In this document: one piece after another, positions 15,412 to 24,226 of the stretch
How the letters are laid out: each line of letters opens with the position of its first letter
Numbering within the stretch: the first letter of the stretch is position 1
Source: Chloroflexota bacterium
GTDB taxonomy: Bacteria > Chloroflexota > Anaerolineae > Anaerolineales > Villigracilaceae
Length of the DNA stretch: 64,000 bases
NCBI GenBank assembly: GCA_016235425.1
Contig: JACRLC010000016.1
Location: forward strand, 62,001-126,000
Reading direction: 5' to 3'
Made by a program: the position numbers and the translations under genes
The notes under the pieces: model-generated
What the model was told of the DNA's origin: nothing
The model's database searches: none
What the model saw: only the letters and a program-made list of their open reading frames with translations

Positions 15412-16491
15412 ATGAAAAATTTTGATATCGCACATCAGCGCCTCCTCAATCAAAAACTTGTCAATACAACATTCACAAGACCAGAAGACGTCGTGGGATG
15501 GCTTGGCGCGGTTCAAGCACAGGATTATGCGGGAGCAAAATGGGCGATCGGGCAACGGACAAAAGACGCGACCGATGCCGCGATTGAACAGGCCTTTACA
15601 AACGGTTCGATTCTCCGCTCTCACCTGCTGAGGCCGACCTGGCATTTTGTCACCCCCGCAGATATCCGCTGGATCATTCAACTCACCGCGCCGCGCGTCC
15701 ATGCGGCGAATGCCTATTACTATCGCAAAACTGGCTTGGACGCGTCCACTGTCAAACGCAGTAATTCCGCAATGGCCAAAGCCTTGCGAGGAGGGAATCA
15801 ACTCACGCGGACGGAGATCGCGTCTGCGCTGGAGAAGGCTGGTATCACCACGGATGGCGAGTTGCGCATGAGCTACATCATGATGCGCGCCGAACTGGAC
15901 GGGATCATCTGTAGCGGTCCGCGGCGGGGAAAGCAATTTACCTATGCCCTGTTGGAGGAACGCGTGCCTCAGGTCAAAGCACTGAAACGCGACGAAGCAT
16001 TGGCCGGGCTTGTCACCCGGTATTTCCCAAGCCGCGGTCCCGCAACCTTGCAGGATCTTATATGGTGGTCAGGGCTGACAATGACAGATGCCAAACGCGG
16101 TATTGAAATGGTCAAATCCCGGTTTTTGCATGAAGTCATAGGAGACCAGACTTATTGGTTTGCCGAGTCTGCGTCACCCGCAAAAGAGGTCTTCCCCACT
16201 GCCTACCTCCTGCCCAATTACGACGAATATTTTATTGGATTTAAAGACCGTAGTGCAATCGGAGAAGTGGTGAGACGTTCCAACCTGGACGAGAATGATC
16301 CCGCCTTCATTGCTTACGTCGTCATCATTGACGGTCAAATTGTCGGCGGCTGGAAGCGAACCCTGAAAAAGGATGCGGTTATCGTCGAATTGAACCTCAT
16401 AACAAATTTGACAAAAGCCGAACAACAGGCCGTCGCTGACGCGGCAGGTCGATACGGCGCTTTTCTTGGTTTGCCGGTTGAGTTGACCTAA
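15412..16491 (+). CDS. AlkZ-like winged-helix DNA glycosylase family protein
   Basis: 359 residues. It belongs to the winged-helix family (HTH_42) of Streptomyces AlkZ and E. coli YcaQ, which unhook interstrand crosslinks or excise alkylated bases. The catalytic QxQ motif is present as QAQ at residues 35-37 (AVQAQDY). Further family features are LRPTWHFVTPADIRWI, a winged-helix stretch around GNQLTRTEIASALEKAGI, and LLPNYDEYFIGFKDR near the C-terminus. A role in repair of alkylation or crosslink damage is inferred from the family. The start at 15412 fits homology and a -10 box 8 nt upstream. Confidence 0.8.
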   Translation: MKNFDIAHQRLLNQKLVNTTFTRPEDVVGWLGAVQAQDYAGAKWAIGQRTKDATDAAIEQAFTNGSILRSHLLRPTWHFVTPADIRWIIQLTAPRVHAANAYYYRKTGLDASTVKRSNSAMAKALRGGNQLTRTEIASALEKAGITTDGELRMSYIMMRAELDGIICSGPRRGKQFTYALLEERVPQVKALKRDEALAGLVTRYFPSRGPATLQDLIWWSGLTMTDAKRGIEMVKSRFLHEVIGDQTYWFAESASPAKEVFPTAYLLPNYDEYFIGFKDRSAIGEVVRRSNLDENDPAFIAYVVIIDGQIVGGWKRTLKKDAVIVELNLITNLTKAEQQAVADAAGRYGAFLGLPVELT

Positions 16492-16538
16492 CGTCACTAT
16501 CCCCTTGATGGGGGAGGGGGACAAAAATTGTTGATGGA

Positions 16539-16544
16539 TATAAT
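16539..16544 (+). promoter_or_regulatory. -10 box TATAAT upstream of the LSDAT gene
   Basis: TATAAT at 16539-16544, 53 nt before the ATG at 16598, with AGAGG as a fair ribosome-binding site just before the start. The preceding stretch holds a short C-run/G-run palindrome (16501-16520). Confidence 0.45.
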
Positions 16545-16597
16545 TCAGCCCAATAACAGGACCCCTTTTCCGTCGTTAAATAGATAAGAGGTGTCTC

Positions 16598-17314
16598 ATG
16601 AATAATCTTCTGGAGCTCGAAAAAATCCATTTTGCCTATGACCAAGAGGCAATTTGTGTGTTTCCAAATGATGTTGATGAACTGGAACAGGCCATTCTTC
16701 TTATGGGGATCAAGGATCATCCCGTAATTGTCCTGATCGGCGGACATATCCTTCCAGAGCATGATGCCGTTCACCGGCGGGCCATCGAAATCATCGCCAA
16801 AACTGCGGAGGAAATGGACGCGGTGATTATCTGCGGCGGCACAGACGTTGGGGTCATGTCCGCCATTGGTCAGGAGCGTGGACGTGAGCAATATCAATTC
16901 CCATTGATAGGCATTGCGCCGGAAGATCTCGTTACCTGGCCGGGGGCCGCAAAGGATAGTCATCCCCTGGCTTCGTCGGTCGACGACAGGGTGCCGCTGG
17001 AACCGCACCATTCGCACTTTATCCTCATCCCCGGCAATGAGTTCGGTGACGAATCTTCGTGGATAGTGCACGCCGCATCATTCATTTCAAAAGACAGGCA
17101 TAAATCCGTGACCATCCTCGCCAATGGCGGGGCCGTCTCCCAAAAGGACATTGAACTTGGCCTGCTCGCAGACCGGCCGCTCATCGTCCTGAAAGGTACG
17201 GGCCGCCTGGCCGATGAGATCGCACACCGCCCCAAAAAGAACAATCTGGTGAAGGTCGTGCAAGCCAATAACAAACGGATGCTCACAGCGACCATCAATT
17301 CCCTGCTTTGGTGA
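16598..17314 (+). CDS. SLOG-superfamily LSDAT domain protein
   Basis: 238 residues forming one Rossmann-like domain of the SLOG group, LSDAT type. The glycine-rich nucleotide-binding pattern is present: VIVLIGGHILPEHD at the first strand, AVIICGGTDVGVMSAIGQ, then PLIGIAPEDLVTWPG and a long HSHFILIPGNEFGDES segment, ILANGGAVSQKDI and ADRPLIVLKGTG. SLOG domains bind nucleotides or nucleotide-derived ligands, and LSDAT proteins are often linked to TRPM-type channels or to conflict systems. Here it stands without such partners, so the ligand and role are unknown. It appears soluble. Confidence 0.75.
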   Translation: MNNLLELEKIHFAYDQEAICVFPNDVDELEQAILLMGIKDHPVIVLIGGHILPEHDAVHRRAIEIIAKTAEEMDAVIICGGTDVGVMSAIGQERGREQYQFPLIGIAPEDLVTWPGAAKDSHPLASSVDDRVPLEPHHSHFILIPGNEFGDESSWIVHAASFISKDRHKSVTILANGGAVSQKDIELGLLADRPLIVLKGTGRLADEIAHRPKKNNLVKVVQANNKRMLTATINSLLW

Positions 17315-17350
17315 GCAGAACCCAAAAGCAGGCGCTTACAAATCTCCCGC

Positions 17351-17378
17351 CCCAAACAGAGCGTTTTTTCTTTATAAT
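17351..17378 (+). promoter_or_regulatory. T-rich promoter CCCAA-N17-TATAAT, leaderless
   Basis: CCCAA at 17351-17355 and TATAAT at 17373-17378 with a T-rich spacer (GCGTTTTTTCTT). The GTG of the DUF1697 gene is 6 nt after the -10 box. A nearly identical 28-nt block precedes the phosphoesterase gene (18517-18544), and similar ones lie at 20359-20386 and 27148-27175. Confidence 0.5.
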
Positions 17379-17384
17379 TACGGC

Positions 17385-17909
17385 GTGAACAAATTCATTG
17401 CTTTTCTGCGCGCCATTAACGTCGGCGGACACAAGAGCGTCAAAATGGAAGACTTGAGGCAAATTTTCGAGTCTTTTGGTTTGGCGAACGTACAGACTTA
17501 CATCCAAAGCGGAAATGTCATTTTTGACTGGAAAGATAACGACGCCGCTCAACCGGACAAGCTCGAAGACCAACTGGAGAAAGAATTGGGATACAAGGTT
17601 GATATCTTCCTGAGAACGCTGAAGGAGGTAACAGCCATCGCGAACCAAAAACTGTACGAACCAAAAGACAATGAGACCCTGCACATCGTTTTCCTGAATG
17701 AGCCTCCCGGCAAAAAACTGCAGCGGGCCCTCATGGCCTTCAACAGCGAAGCAGACGATTTTACGGTCAAAGGCCGGGAAGTTTACAACCTGCGCCGCGA
17801 TCGGGAGAAATCCGTTTTCTCGAATAACTTTGTCGAGAAGATACTTAAAGTCCCTGCCACCACCCGCAACCTTACGACCATTCGCAAGATTGTTGAAAAA
17901 TTCAAATAA
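17385..17909 (+). CDS. DUF1697 family protein
   Basis: 174 residues with a GTG start. The protein matches the DUF1697 pattern from its first residues: FIAFLRAINVGGHKSVKMEDLR, written here in two parts as FIAFLRAINVGG and HKSVKMEDLR, then the YIQSGNVIF strand, VDIFLRTLKEV and TTRNLTTIRKI at the end. The family is small (170-185 residues), common in soil and anaerobic bacteria, and has no established function; the fold is thought to be alpha/beta with a repeated half. The start codon lies 6 nt after a TATAAT box, implying translation without a leader. It is probably soluble. Confidence 0.85.
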   Translation: MNKFIAFLRAINVGGHKSVKMEDLRQIFESFGLANVQTYIQSGNVIFDWKDNDAAQPDKLEDQLEKELGYKVDIFLRTLKEVTAIANQKLYEPKDNETLHIVFLNEPPGKKLQRALMAFNSEADDFTVKGREVYNLRRDREKSVFSNNFVEKILKVPATTRNLTTIRKIVEKFK

Positions 17910-17939
17910 GCGGAAATCGCACACCGGATAATCAGTCCA

Positions 17940-18472
17940 ATGTCAACCATAAAACGCCTGACCACCGAAGAACTCACCGCCGGGCTTGAATACATCCGCC
18001 GGTCCCCAAAGGACAATGGAATGCTGGAGTTGATCGCGCGCCGGCCCGAGGTCGGGGAGCGCGAAGCGTTGAAGGGTTGGTCGGCGATAATTGGCGTACG
18101 CGCGGCAGTTCACGCATGCCAGATGGATCGGCTCATCCCGAGATGCAAATCAACGTCATGAACTCACGCGTCATTGCCTTGATCGCACAGGCCAAGGACC
18201 GCTGGCAGCTTGCAGGAGACCAACTCTACATCGACCTGGACTTGAGCGCCGAAAATCTTCCTGCAGGCACGCGCCTCGCCCTCGGCTCCGCGATCATCGA
18301 AGCCACCGCACAGCCTCACACCGGTTGCAAAAAATTTGTCACACGCTTCGGCGCGGATGCGATGAATTTCGTCAATTCCGAAGTGGGAAGAAAACTTCGT
18401 CTACGCGGGATCAACGCAAAGGTGATTCAAGCCGGGCTGATCCACGCTGGAGACGTTGTGAAAAAACTGTGA
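17940..18472 (+). pseudogene. MOSC-domain protein, frameshifted
   Basis: The first frame (17940 to about 18073) gives the N-terminus of a small MOSC protein ending RRPEVGEREALKG. The second frame, shifted by one base from about 18074, continues LVGDNWRTRGSSRMPDG and runs to 18472 with the MOSC core (MNSRVIALIAQ, LPAGTRLALG, TAQPHTGCKKF with the conserved Cys, GIVxA-like end). Joined, the product is nearly full length but appears about 10 residues short at the junction, judged from memory of the family. So a small deletion is likely, either real or a sequencing error. MOSC proteins carry sulfur from PLP or molybdenum-cofactor enzymes. The intact gene would lie on the same strand as the Mo-dependent FDH locus 2.4 kb downstream. 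Confidence 0.7.
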
Positions 18473-18516
18473 AGACCGGGTTCCTGCAAATCCCATAAAT
18501 AACCCCAAGGTCCTGC

Positions 18517-18569
18517 CCCCAAACGAGCGTTTTTTCTTTATAATGAGAGTATGCCCGTAGAACGGGCAT
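18517..18569 (+). promoter_or_regulatory. T-rich promoter plus 5' hairpin of the phosphoesterase gene
   Basis: TATAAT at 18539-18544 with the same upstream block as at 17351-17378 (GAGCGTTTTTTCTTTATAAT shared). The predicted transcript would open with a tight hairpin, ATGCCCGT / ACGGGCAT, at 18551-18569. The leader is about 45 nt and the start has GAAGGTG upstream. Confidence 0.5.
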
Positions 18570-18594
18570 CACTATTTTTTGCAGAAGGTGTGGT

Positions 18595-19335
18595 ATGCGT
18601 ATCGCCTTGATATCGGATATTCACGGAAATAAAGTCGCGCTGGACGCTGTGCTTGCGGATATCCGCGCCCAAAACATAGACTCGCTCGTCTGTCTCGGAG
18701 ATGTCGCCACACTCGGCCCGCAACCCGTCGAAGTATTGCGTATGCTCAAGAGACTCGATTGCGTTTTTATTCTTGGCAATCACGACTCTTCAATACTGGA
18801 ACCGGTGAAAGCGCTCGAGTACAAGATCGCCCCGTTCCTCATTCCCACTTTTGAATGGTGCCTCCCCAAACTCTCAGAAGACGACTTCGAATTCCTGCAT
18901 TCATTCACACCCACGTATCGCCTTGCCCTCGGAAACGGCGACGAGATGTTCTGTTATCACGGTTCCCCAAAATCGAACATCGACAACATCTTCTCCGAAA
19001 CGCCCCCAAATGAAGTGGACAAATTCCTGAATGGTCATACAGCCAAGGTTATGGCAGGCGGCCACACCCACATTCAAATGCTCCGGCAGCACAACGGCAG
19101 GATGATCATCAATCCGGGAAGCGTGGGCAACGTTTTTCTCGCCCCGCCAAAATTGGATACCCAGCCAACCCTTCTACCCTGGGCCGAATACGCAATCGTC
19201 AACTGGCAGGACGGGCAGGTCAGCGCCGAGTTCAAACGTGTCGCATACAATATCGAACGCCTCTATCAAACCATCAGGGACAGCAGTATTCCGCTAAAGG
19301 ATTGGCTCCTCACCCAATTCAAATGGCCGATTTAA
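18595..19335 (+). CDS. Metallophosphoesterase, calcineurin-like (YfcE/MJ0936 type)
   Basis: 246 residues. All metal-binding blocks of the calcineurin-like family are visible: ISDIHGN, CLGDVATLGP, LGNHDSS, a YHGSP loop, AGGHTHIQM and NPGSVGN. The dinuclear centre hydrolyses phosphomono- or phosphodiesters. The compact size and the NPGSVG ending match the small cytoplasmic YfcE/MJ0936 group, for which the natural substrate is mostly unknown. The gene has its own T-rich promoter and a 5' hairpin. The following 316 nt hold no gene. Confidence 0.9.
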   Translation: MRIALISDIHGNKVALDAVLADIRAQNIDSLVCLGDVATLGPQPVEVLRMLKRLDCVFILGNHDSSILEPVKALEYKIAPFLIPTFEWCLPKLSEDDFEFLHSFTPTYRLALGNGDEMFCYHGSPKSNIDNIFSETPPNEVDKFLNGHTAKVMAGGHTHIQMLRQHNGRMIINPGSVGNVFLAPPKLDTQPTLLPWAEYAIVNWQDGQVSAEFKRVAYNIERLYQTIRDSSIPLKDWLLTQFKWPI

Positions 19336-19651
19336 AACTGGAAGACAAGCCCGACGGACGGCCTCCGCGCAAATTATTTCGACGTCCCTGCAACTGATTC
19401 GCCCAAACCAAATTGCCTCGCCTCCACCCGGGCCTCGAACTTGCTCCCGTTAAATCGGCATCGCTCGCTCCGATAAAATGAATTGGGACTTACGCACAAT
19501 GATTTTTCTCCACGAATTCGCGGACAGCCTTTTGAGTTTTGCGTAAGTTCAGTTAATATCACCTCTGCCGCCAGCAATGCATCCCAACCCCGAAGGGGGC
19601 ATAGGATGATTTCTCATTACCCATCATCAAAAACCGAAAGGACTCACACAC
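19336..19651. other. Intergenic stretch, no gene seen
   Basis: No convincing frame. It contains an inverted repeat with arms ACTTACGCA (about 19489) and TGCGTAAGT (about 19543), the same ends seen in family B repeats, around an unrelated 45-nt centre. GAAAGGACTC before 19652 is the probable ribosome-binding site of the racemase gene. Confidence 0.5.
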
Positions 19652-20344
19652 ATGAAAACCATCGGTCTCCTGGGCGGAATGAGTTGGGAAAGCACCGAAC
19701 TCTATTACCGCAAAATCAACGAGGGGATCAAAAAACGGCTCGGCGGATTACACTCCGCCAGGATCGCCATGTACAGCGTGGACTTTCACGAGATCGAAGA
19801 ATTGCAACGCATTGGCAAATGGGATCATGCCGGGGAAATCCTCGCCGAAGCCGCCGCACGCATCCAATCCGCGGGCGCTGACTTTCTCGTTATTTGCACC
19901 AACACCATGCACAAATCCATTCCCATCATCGAAAAGAAGATCAGCATCCCTATCCTGCACATCGCAGATGCCACCGCACAGCAAATCCAGGCCAGGGGAC
20001 TCAAAACGATTGGCTTGCTCGGCACCAACTTCACCATGGAACAGGACTTTTACAAAGGCCGCCTCACCGAAAACCACGGCCTGAATGTCATCATTCCAAA
20101 TGAAGCAGACCGTCAAATCGTCCACCATGCCATCTATGACGAGCTATGCCTGGGCATCGTCAAAGACGACTCGCGCCGTGAATACCTCCGCATCATGAAG
20201 CAAATGCAAGCCGACGGCGCGCAGGCGATCATCGAAGGCTGCACCGAGATCGTCATGCTCGTCAAACAGGAACACACCGACATCCCATTATTCGACACCA
20301 CCGCCATCCACGCCGAAGCGGCAGTTGAAATGGCACTGGCATAA
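19652..20344 (+). CDS. Aspartate/glutamate racemase family protein
   Basis: 230 residues, the full length of the Asp/Glu racemase family (YgeA/RacD type). It starts KTIGLLGGMSWEST, with the first catalytic cysteine in ICTNTMHK and the second in EGCTEIVMLV. The two cysteines take and return the alpha-proton from opposite faces, without a cofactor. The substrate could be aspartate, glutamate or a broader set; YgeA-like enzymes act on homoserine and others. D-amino acids would serve peptidoglycan or signalling. It is followed by a terminator-like hairpin merged with the promoter of the next gene. Confidence 0.9.
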   Translation: MKTIGLLGGMSWESTELYYRKINEGIKKRLGGLHSARIAMYSVDFHEIEELQRIGKWDHAGEILAEAAARIQSAGADFLVICTNTMHKSIPIIEKKISIPILHIADATAQQIQARGLKTIGLLGTNFTMEQDFYKGRLTENHGLNVIIPNEADRQIVHHAIYDELCLGIVKDDSRREYLRIMKQMQADGAQAIIEGCTEIVMLVKQEHTDIPLFDTTAIHAEAAVEMALA

Positions 20345-20351
20345 AAACGGA

Positions 20352-20386
20352 AAATCGTCCCAATAACGGACGATTTTCTTTATAAT
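20352..20386 (+). promoter_or_regulatory. Terminator hairpin merged with the promoter of the next gene
   Basis: AAAATCGTCC / GGACGATTTT form a hairpin (about 20351-20377) that ends in the T-run of the -10 region, TATAAT at 20381-20386. The same bases can end the racemase transcript and start the cytochrome b5-like transcript, whose ATG is 7 nt downstream. Confidence 0.5.
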
Positions 20387-20393
20387 CCACTGT

Positions 20394-20651
20394 ATGAATG
20401 TCTCCGATAGAATCGTCTCGACAATGGAGTTGAAACGCAACACAGGCGACCGCGGCACACGAATGTGGATCGCTTACAATGGACTGGTCTACGACGTGAC
20501 CGATTGCCCAAAATGGCGCACGAGACTGCACGAACAACTGCATTTCGCAGGCCAGGACTTGACTTCTGAACTGCCCGATGCGCCGCACATGATCGAGGTC
20601 TTTAAACATGGCTGTGTGAAAATAATTGGAAAGCTTGAAAGTGAAGGCTAA
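20394..20651 (+). CDS. Cytochrome b5-like heme/steroid-binding domain protein
   Basis: 85 residues consisting of a single small b5-like domain. The pattern WIAYNGLVYDVTDCPKWR and LHFAGQDLTSELPDAPH is that of the short prokaryotic 'predicted heme/steroid-binding protein' group, with a His-containing heme loop (LHEQLHF) and a second His in DAPH. It may carry an electron or bind a small hydrophobic ligand in the cytoplasm. It opens a compact run of genes that ends in fdhD (20394-22283), with overlaps to the next two genes. The ATG is 7 nt after a TATAAT box, so the mRNA is probably leaderless. Confidence 0.78.
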   Translation: MNVSDRIVSTMELKRNTGDRGTRMWIAYNGLVYDVTDCPKWRTRLHEQLHFAGQDLTSELPDAPHMIEVFKHGCVKIIGKLESEG

Positions 20652-20874
20652 TTCTTTGATATCAAAGGTCTCGACCCCGTGCAAATTCGTCACCCTCTGC
20701 GGACGAATTTTCCGCGAGACCGACCCCGCATATTTCCCCCGCGCCAGGCACCGCGGAAGGACGATATACTTCTGCACAGAAACCTGCCTCGACGCGTTCC
20801 TGTCGGACCCGGATGCTTTTTACAAAACACACCGAAACTCGGAGAAGGGCAAAGACCATGTGGAAATCAGGTGA
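20641..20874 (+). CDS. Small YHS/TRASH-like cysteine protein
   Basis: About 77 residues from a GTG at 20641 that overlaps the stop of the preceding gene; a TTG 15 nt upstream is the alternative. The C-terminal part reads RGRTIYFCTETCLDAFLSDPDAFY, matching in shorter blocks (TIYFCTETC, LDAFLSDPDAFY) the YHS domain, which has a Cys-x3-Cys metal-binding knuckle. A further Cys pair lies upstream (CKFVTLCG). Such domains bind transition metals in metallochaperones and metal-transporting enzymes. Position between a b5-like protein and fdhD suggests a metal or redox-maturation role, which is inference. Confidence 0.6.
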   Translation: MKANSLISKVSTPCKFVTLCGRIFRETDPAYFPRARHRGRTIYFCTETCLDAFLSDPDAFYKTHRNSEKGKDHVEIR

Positions 20875-21490
20875 TGTTGTTACCTTGCGCGGCATTTATA
20901 ACCGGCGCGCCTGGTATGTTCAATCAGCAGTTGTGGTTCAGGATAGGCCCGAAGAAGTTGCGCTTGCAATCCTGCCCGGCGCGGAATGTTTCGCTCCTGA
21001 AGGTTATATCAACGGAAAACACGGAGCAAAACGGGGATGGGACCGCTGGGATGATTACGTGAACGACAACTGGAAAATGCAAAGATACAATTGGCACACC
21101 AATCGCCTGCTGATCCTGCTTGAACCTGAAAAGTATTACGCCAGCATCTATTTTTGGCAGGACGATGTCAACGAGTTCCTGTGTTACTACATCAATTTTC
21201 AACTTCCATTTCGGCGAAGCGCGATCGGGTTCGACACACTCGACCTGGAATTGGACATTATCGTCGAACCGTCACACGAATGGCGCTGGAAGGATTTGGA
21301 CGACTACCAAAGAGGAATTGACCGCGGCATCATCCTGAAAGAATGGACGAACGAGATAGACTGCGCCAAACAGGAAATCTTCGAGAAACTTGCAAAGCGG
21401 CAATATCCGCTGGATGGTAAATGGCTGAATTGGAAACCAGACCCAAGCTGGCCGACGCCAAAATTACCTGAGAGTTGGAACGAGGTTTAA
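20858..21490 (+). CDS. DUF402 domain protein
   Basis: 210 residues from the ATG at 20858 (MWKSGDVVTLRG), with GGAGAAGG upstream; the frame upstream of it is inside the YHS gene. DUF402 features are RRAWYVQSAVVVQD, GWDRWDDYVNDNW, the YYASIYFWQDD strand and a characteristic ELDIIVEP...WKDLDDYQRGI stretch. The fold is an FomD-like beta-barrel. Known members hydrolyse nucleoside di- or triphosphates or related phosphate esters; the role in this operon is unknown. It overlaps the preceding gene by 17 nt and precedes fdhD by 19 nt, so it is probably co-translated with them. Confidence 0.75.
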   Translation: MWKSGDVVTLRGIYNRRAWYVQSAVVVQDRPEEVALAILPGAECFAPEGYINGKHGAKRGWDRWDDYVNDNWKMQRYNWHTNRLLILLEPEKYYASIYFWQDDVNEFLCYYINFQLPFRRSAIGFDTLDLELDIIVEPSHEWRWKDLDDYQRGIDRGIILKEWTNEIDCAKQEIFEKLAKRQYPLDGKWLNWKPDPSWPTPKLPESWNEV

Positions 21491-21509
21491 CTTAATGGTT
21501 GGAGCAACT

Positions 21510-22283
21510 ATGATCACCCCTCAAAAATCAATCCACTATGACCGGTACGAATTCAAGAAGTGGGAGCCGGTCAATGCGGAAACAATTGTGGAAACACCTG
21601 TCTCGCTCACCGTCAACGGTGAAGTCTGGCTGACGTTCATGTGTACGCCCGTGGATCTCGAAGCGATGGCTTTGGGATTCCTGTACAACGAAGGCATCCT
21701 CGAAAGCATGGACGAAGTCGAAAACGTTCACATCTGCGAACATGGCGATAACGTGGACGTGTGGCTGGATCACGCCGCGGAACAGCCCAAATCCTGGCGG
21801 CGGACATCGGGTTGCACAGGCGGCATCACCGCGGTGGATCTGCTGTCGAGGCCGGATGTTTCGTTTAACGGGAGCGGGCCCAAGGTCCAGCCTGAAGCGA
21901 TTATGAATTTGGTCGAGCAGTTGTTCGAAGCCCAGTCCTTGTATCGCGAGACCGGCGGAGTCCACACGTCTGCATTAAGCAATGGGGAAAAAATCCTGCT
22001 CATGGCCGAGGACATCGGGCGGCACAACACGCTCGATAAAATCGCCGGCCTGTGCCTGATGAAAAACATCTGGCCGGAAACCCGCATCCTGATCACCACC
22101 GGGCGCATCAGCTCGGAAATGCTGCAAAAGGCCGCGCGCATACAAGCCCCCATTTTGATCTCGCGCACATCGCCGAGTTCGCTTTCGATTGAGATGGCGG
22201 AACGATATGGAGTTACGTTGATTGGGTACGCGAGGAAACACAGGTTCAACGTGTATTCAAATTCGTACCGCGTTGGACTTTAA
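21510..22283 (+). CDS. fdhD: FdhD, formate dehydrogenase sulfurtransferase
   Basis: About 257 residues. FdhD moves sulfur from the cysteine desulfurase IscS to the molybdenum/tungsten cofactor of formate dehydrogenase, which is required for its activity. Diagnostic features are EVWLTFMCTPVDLEALGFLYNEG-like blocks (here LTFMCTPVDLEAMALGFLY), TSGCTGG with the conserved loop cysteine, GGVHTSAL and AEDIGRHNTLDKI, ending GYARKHRFNVYS. The start at 21510 has GGAG 5 nt upstream; an ATG at 21495 is in frame but lacks such a site. It lies directly before the FDH structural genes, which supports its role. Confidence 0.93.
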   Translation: MITPQKSIHYDRYEFKKWEPVNAETIVETPVSLTVNGEVWLTFMCTPVDLEAMALGFLYNEGILESMDEVENVHICEHGDNVDVWLDHAAEQPKSWRRTSGCTGGITAVDLLSRPDVSFNGSGPKVQPEAIMNLVEQLFEAQSLYRETGGVHTSALSNGEKILLMAEDIGRHNTLDKIAGLCLMKNIWPETRILITTGRISSEMLQKAARIQAPILISRTSPSSLSIEMAERYGVTLIGYARKHRFNVYSNSYRVGL

Positions 22284-22360
22284 TCAAGGGCCTTTTGTGC
22301 TATACTGATTGTGAAAAATGTCACGATTATTAATGACAATCTTCCCGTCAATGGATGAGT

Positions 22361-22423
22361 AAAGGAACTTACCCTTACCGGGTAAAAAGAGAATAATGGT
22401 GGTAACGGCGAAGCCATTCCTTT
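22361..22423 (+). ncRNA. Structured leader of the FDH genes, possible riboswitch
   Basis: In the 156-nt gap before the fdh genes, AAAGGAA (22361-22367) can pair with TTCCTTT (22417-22423). This encloses a perfect 6-bp hairpin TTACCC / GGGTAA (22369-22385) and an AATGG / CCATT stem (22395-22418). The layout is a possible three-way junction between a TATACT box (about 22300) and the ATG at 22440. Mo/W-cofactor riboswitches are known before FDH genes, but the sequence was not matched to one. Confidence 0.3.
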
Positions 22424-22439
22424 GCAAGCGTGAGGAACC

Positions 22440-24224
<1,785 letters not shown>

Positions 24225-24226
24225 CC

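Noticed and set aside
22284-22439. Firm call of a molybdenum-cofactor riboswitch
   Set aside because: Position fits, but the conserved sequence of that class could not be matched by eye; kept only as a low-confidence structured leader.
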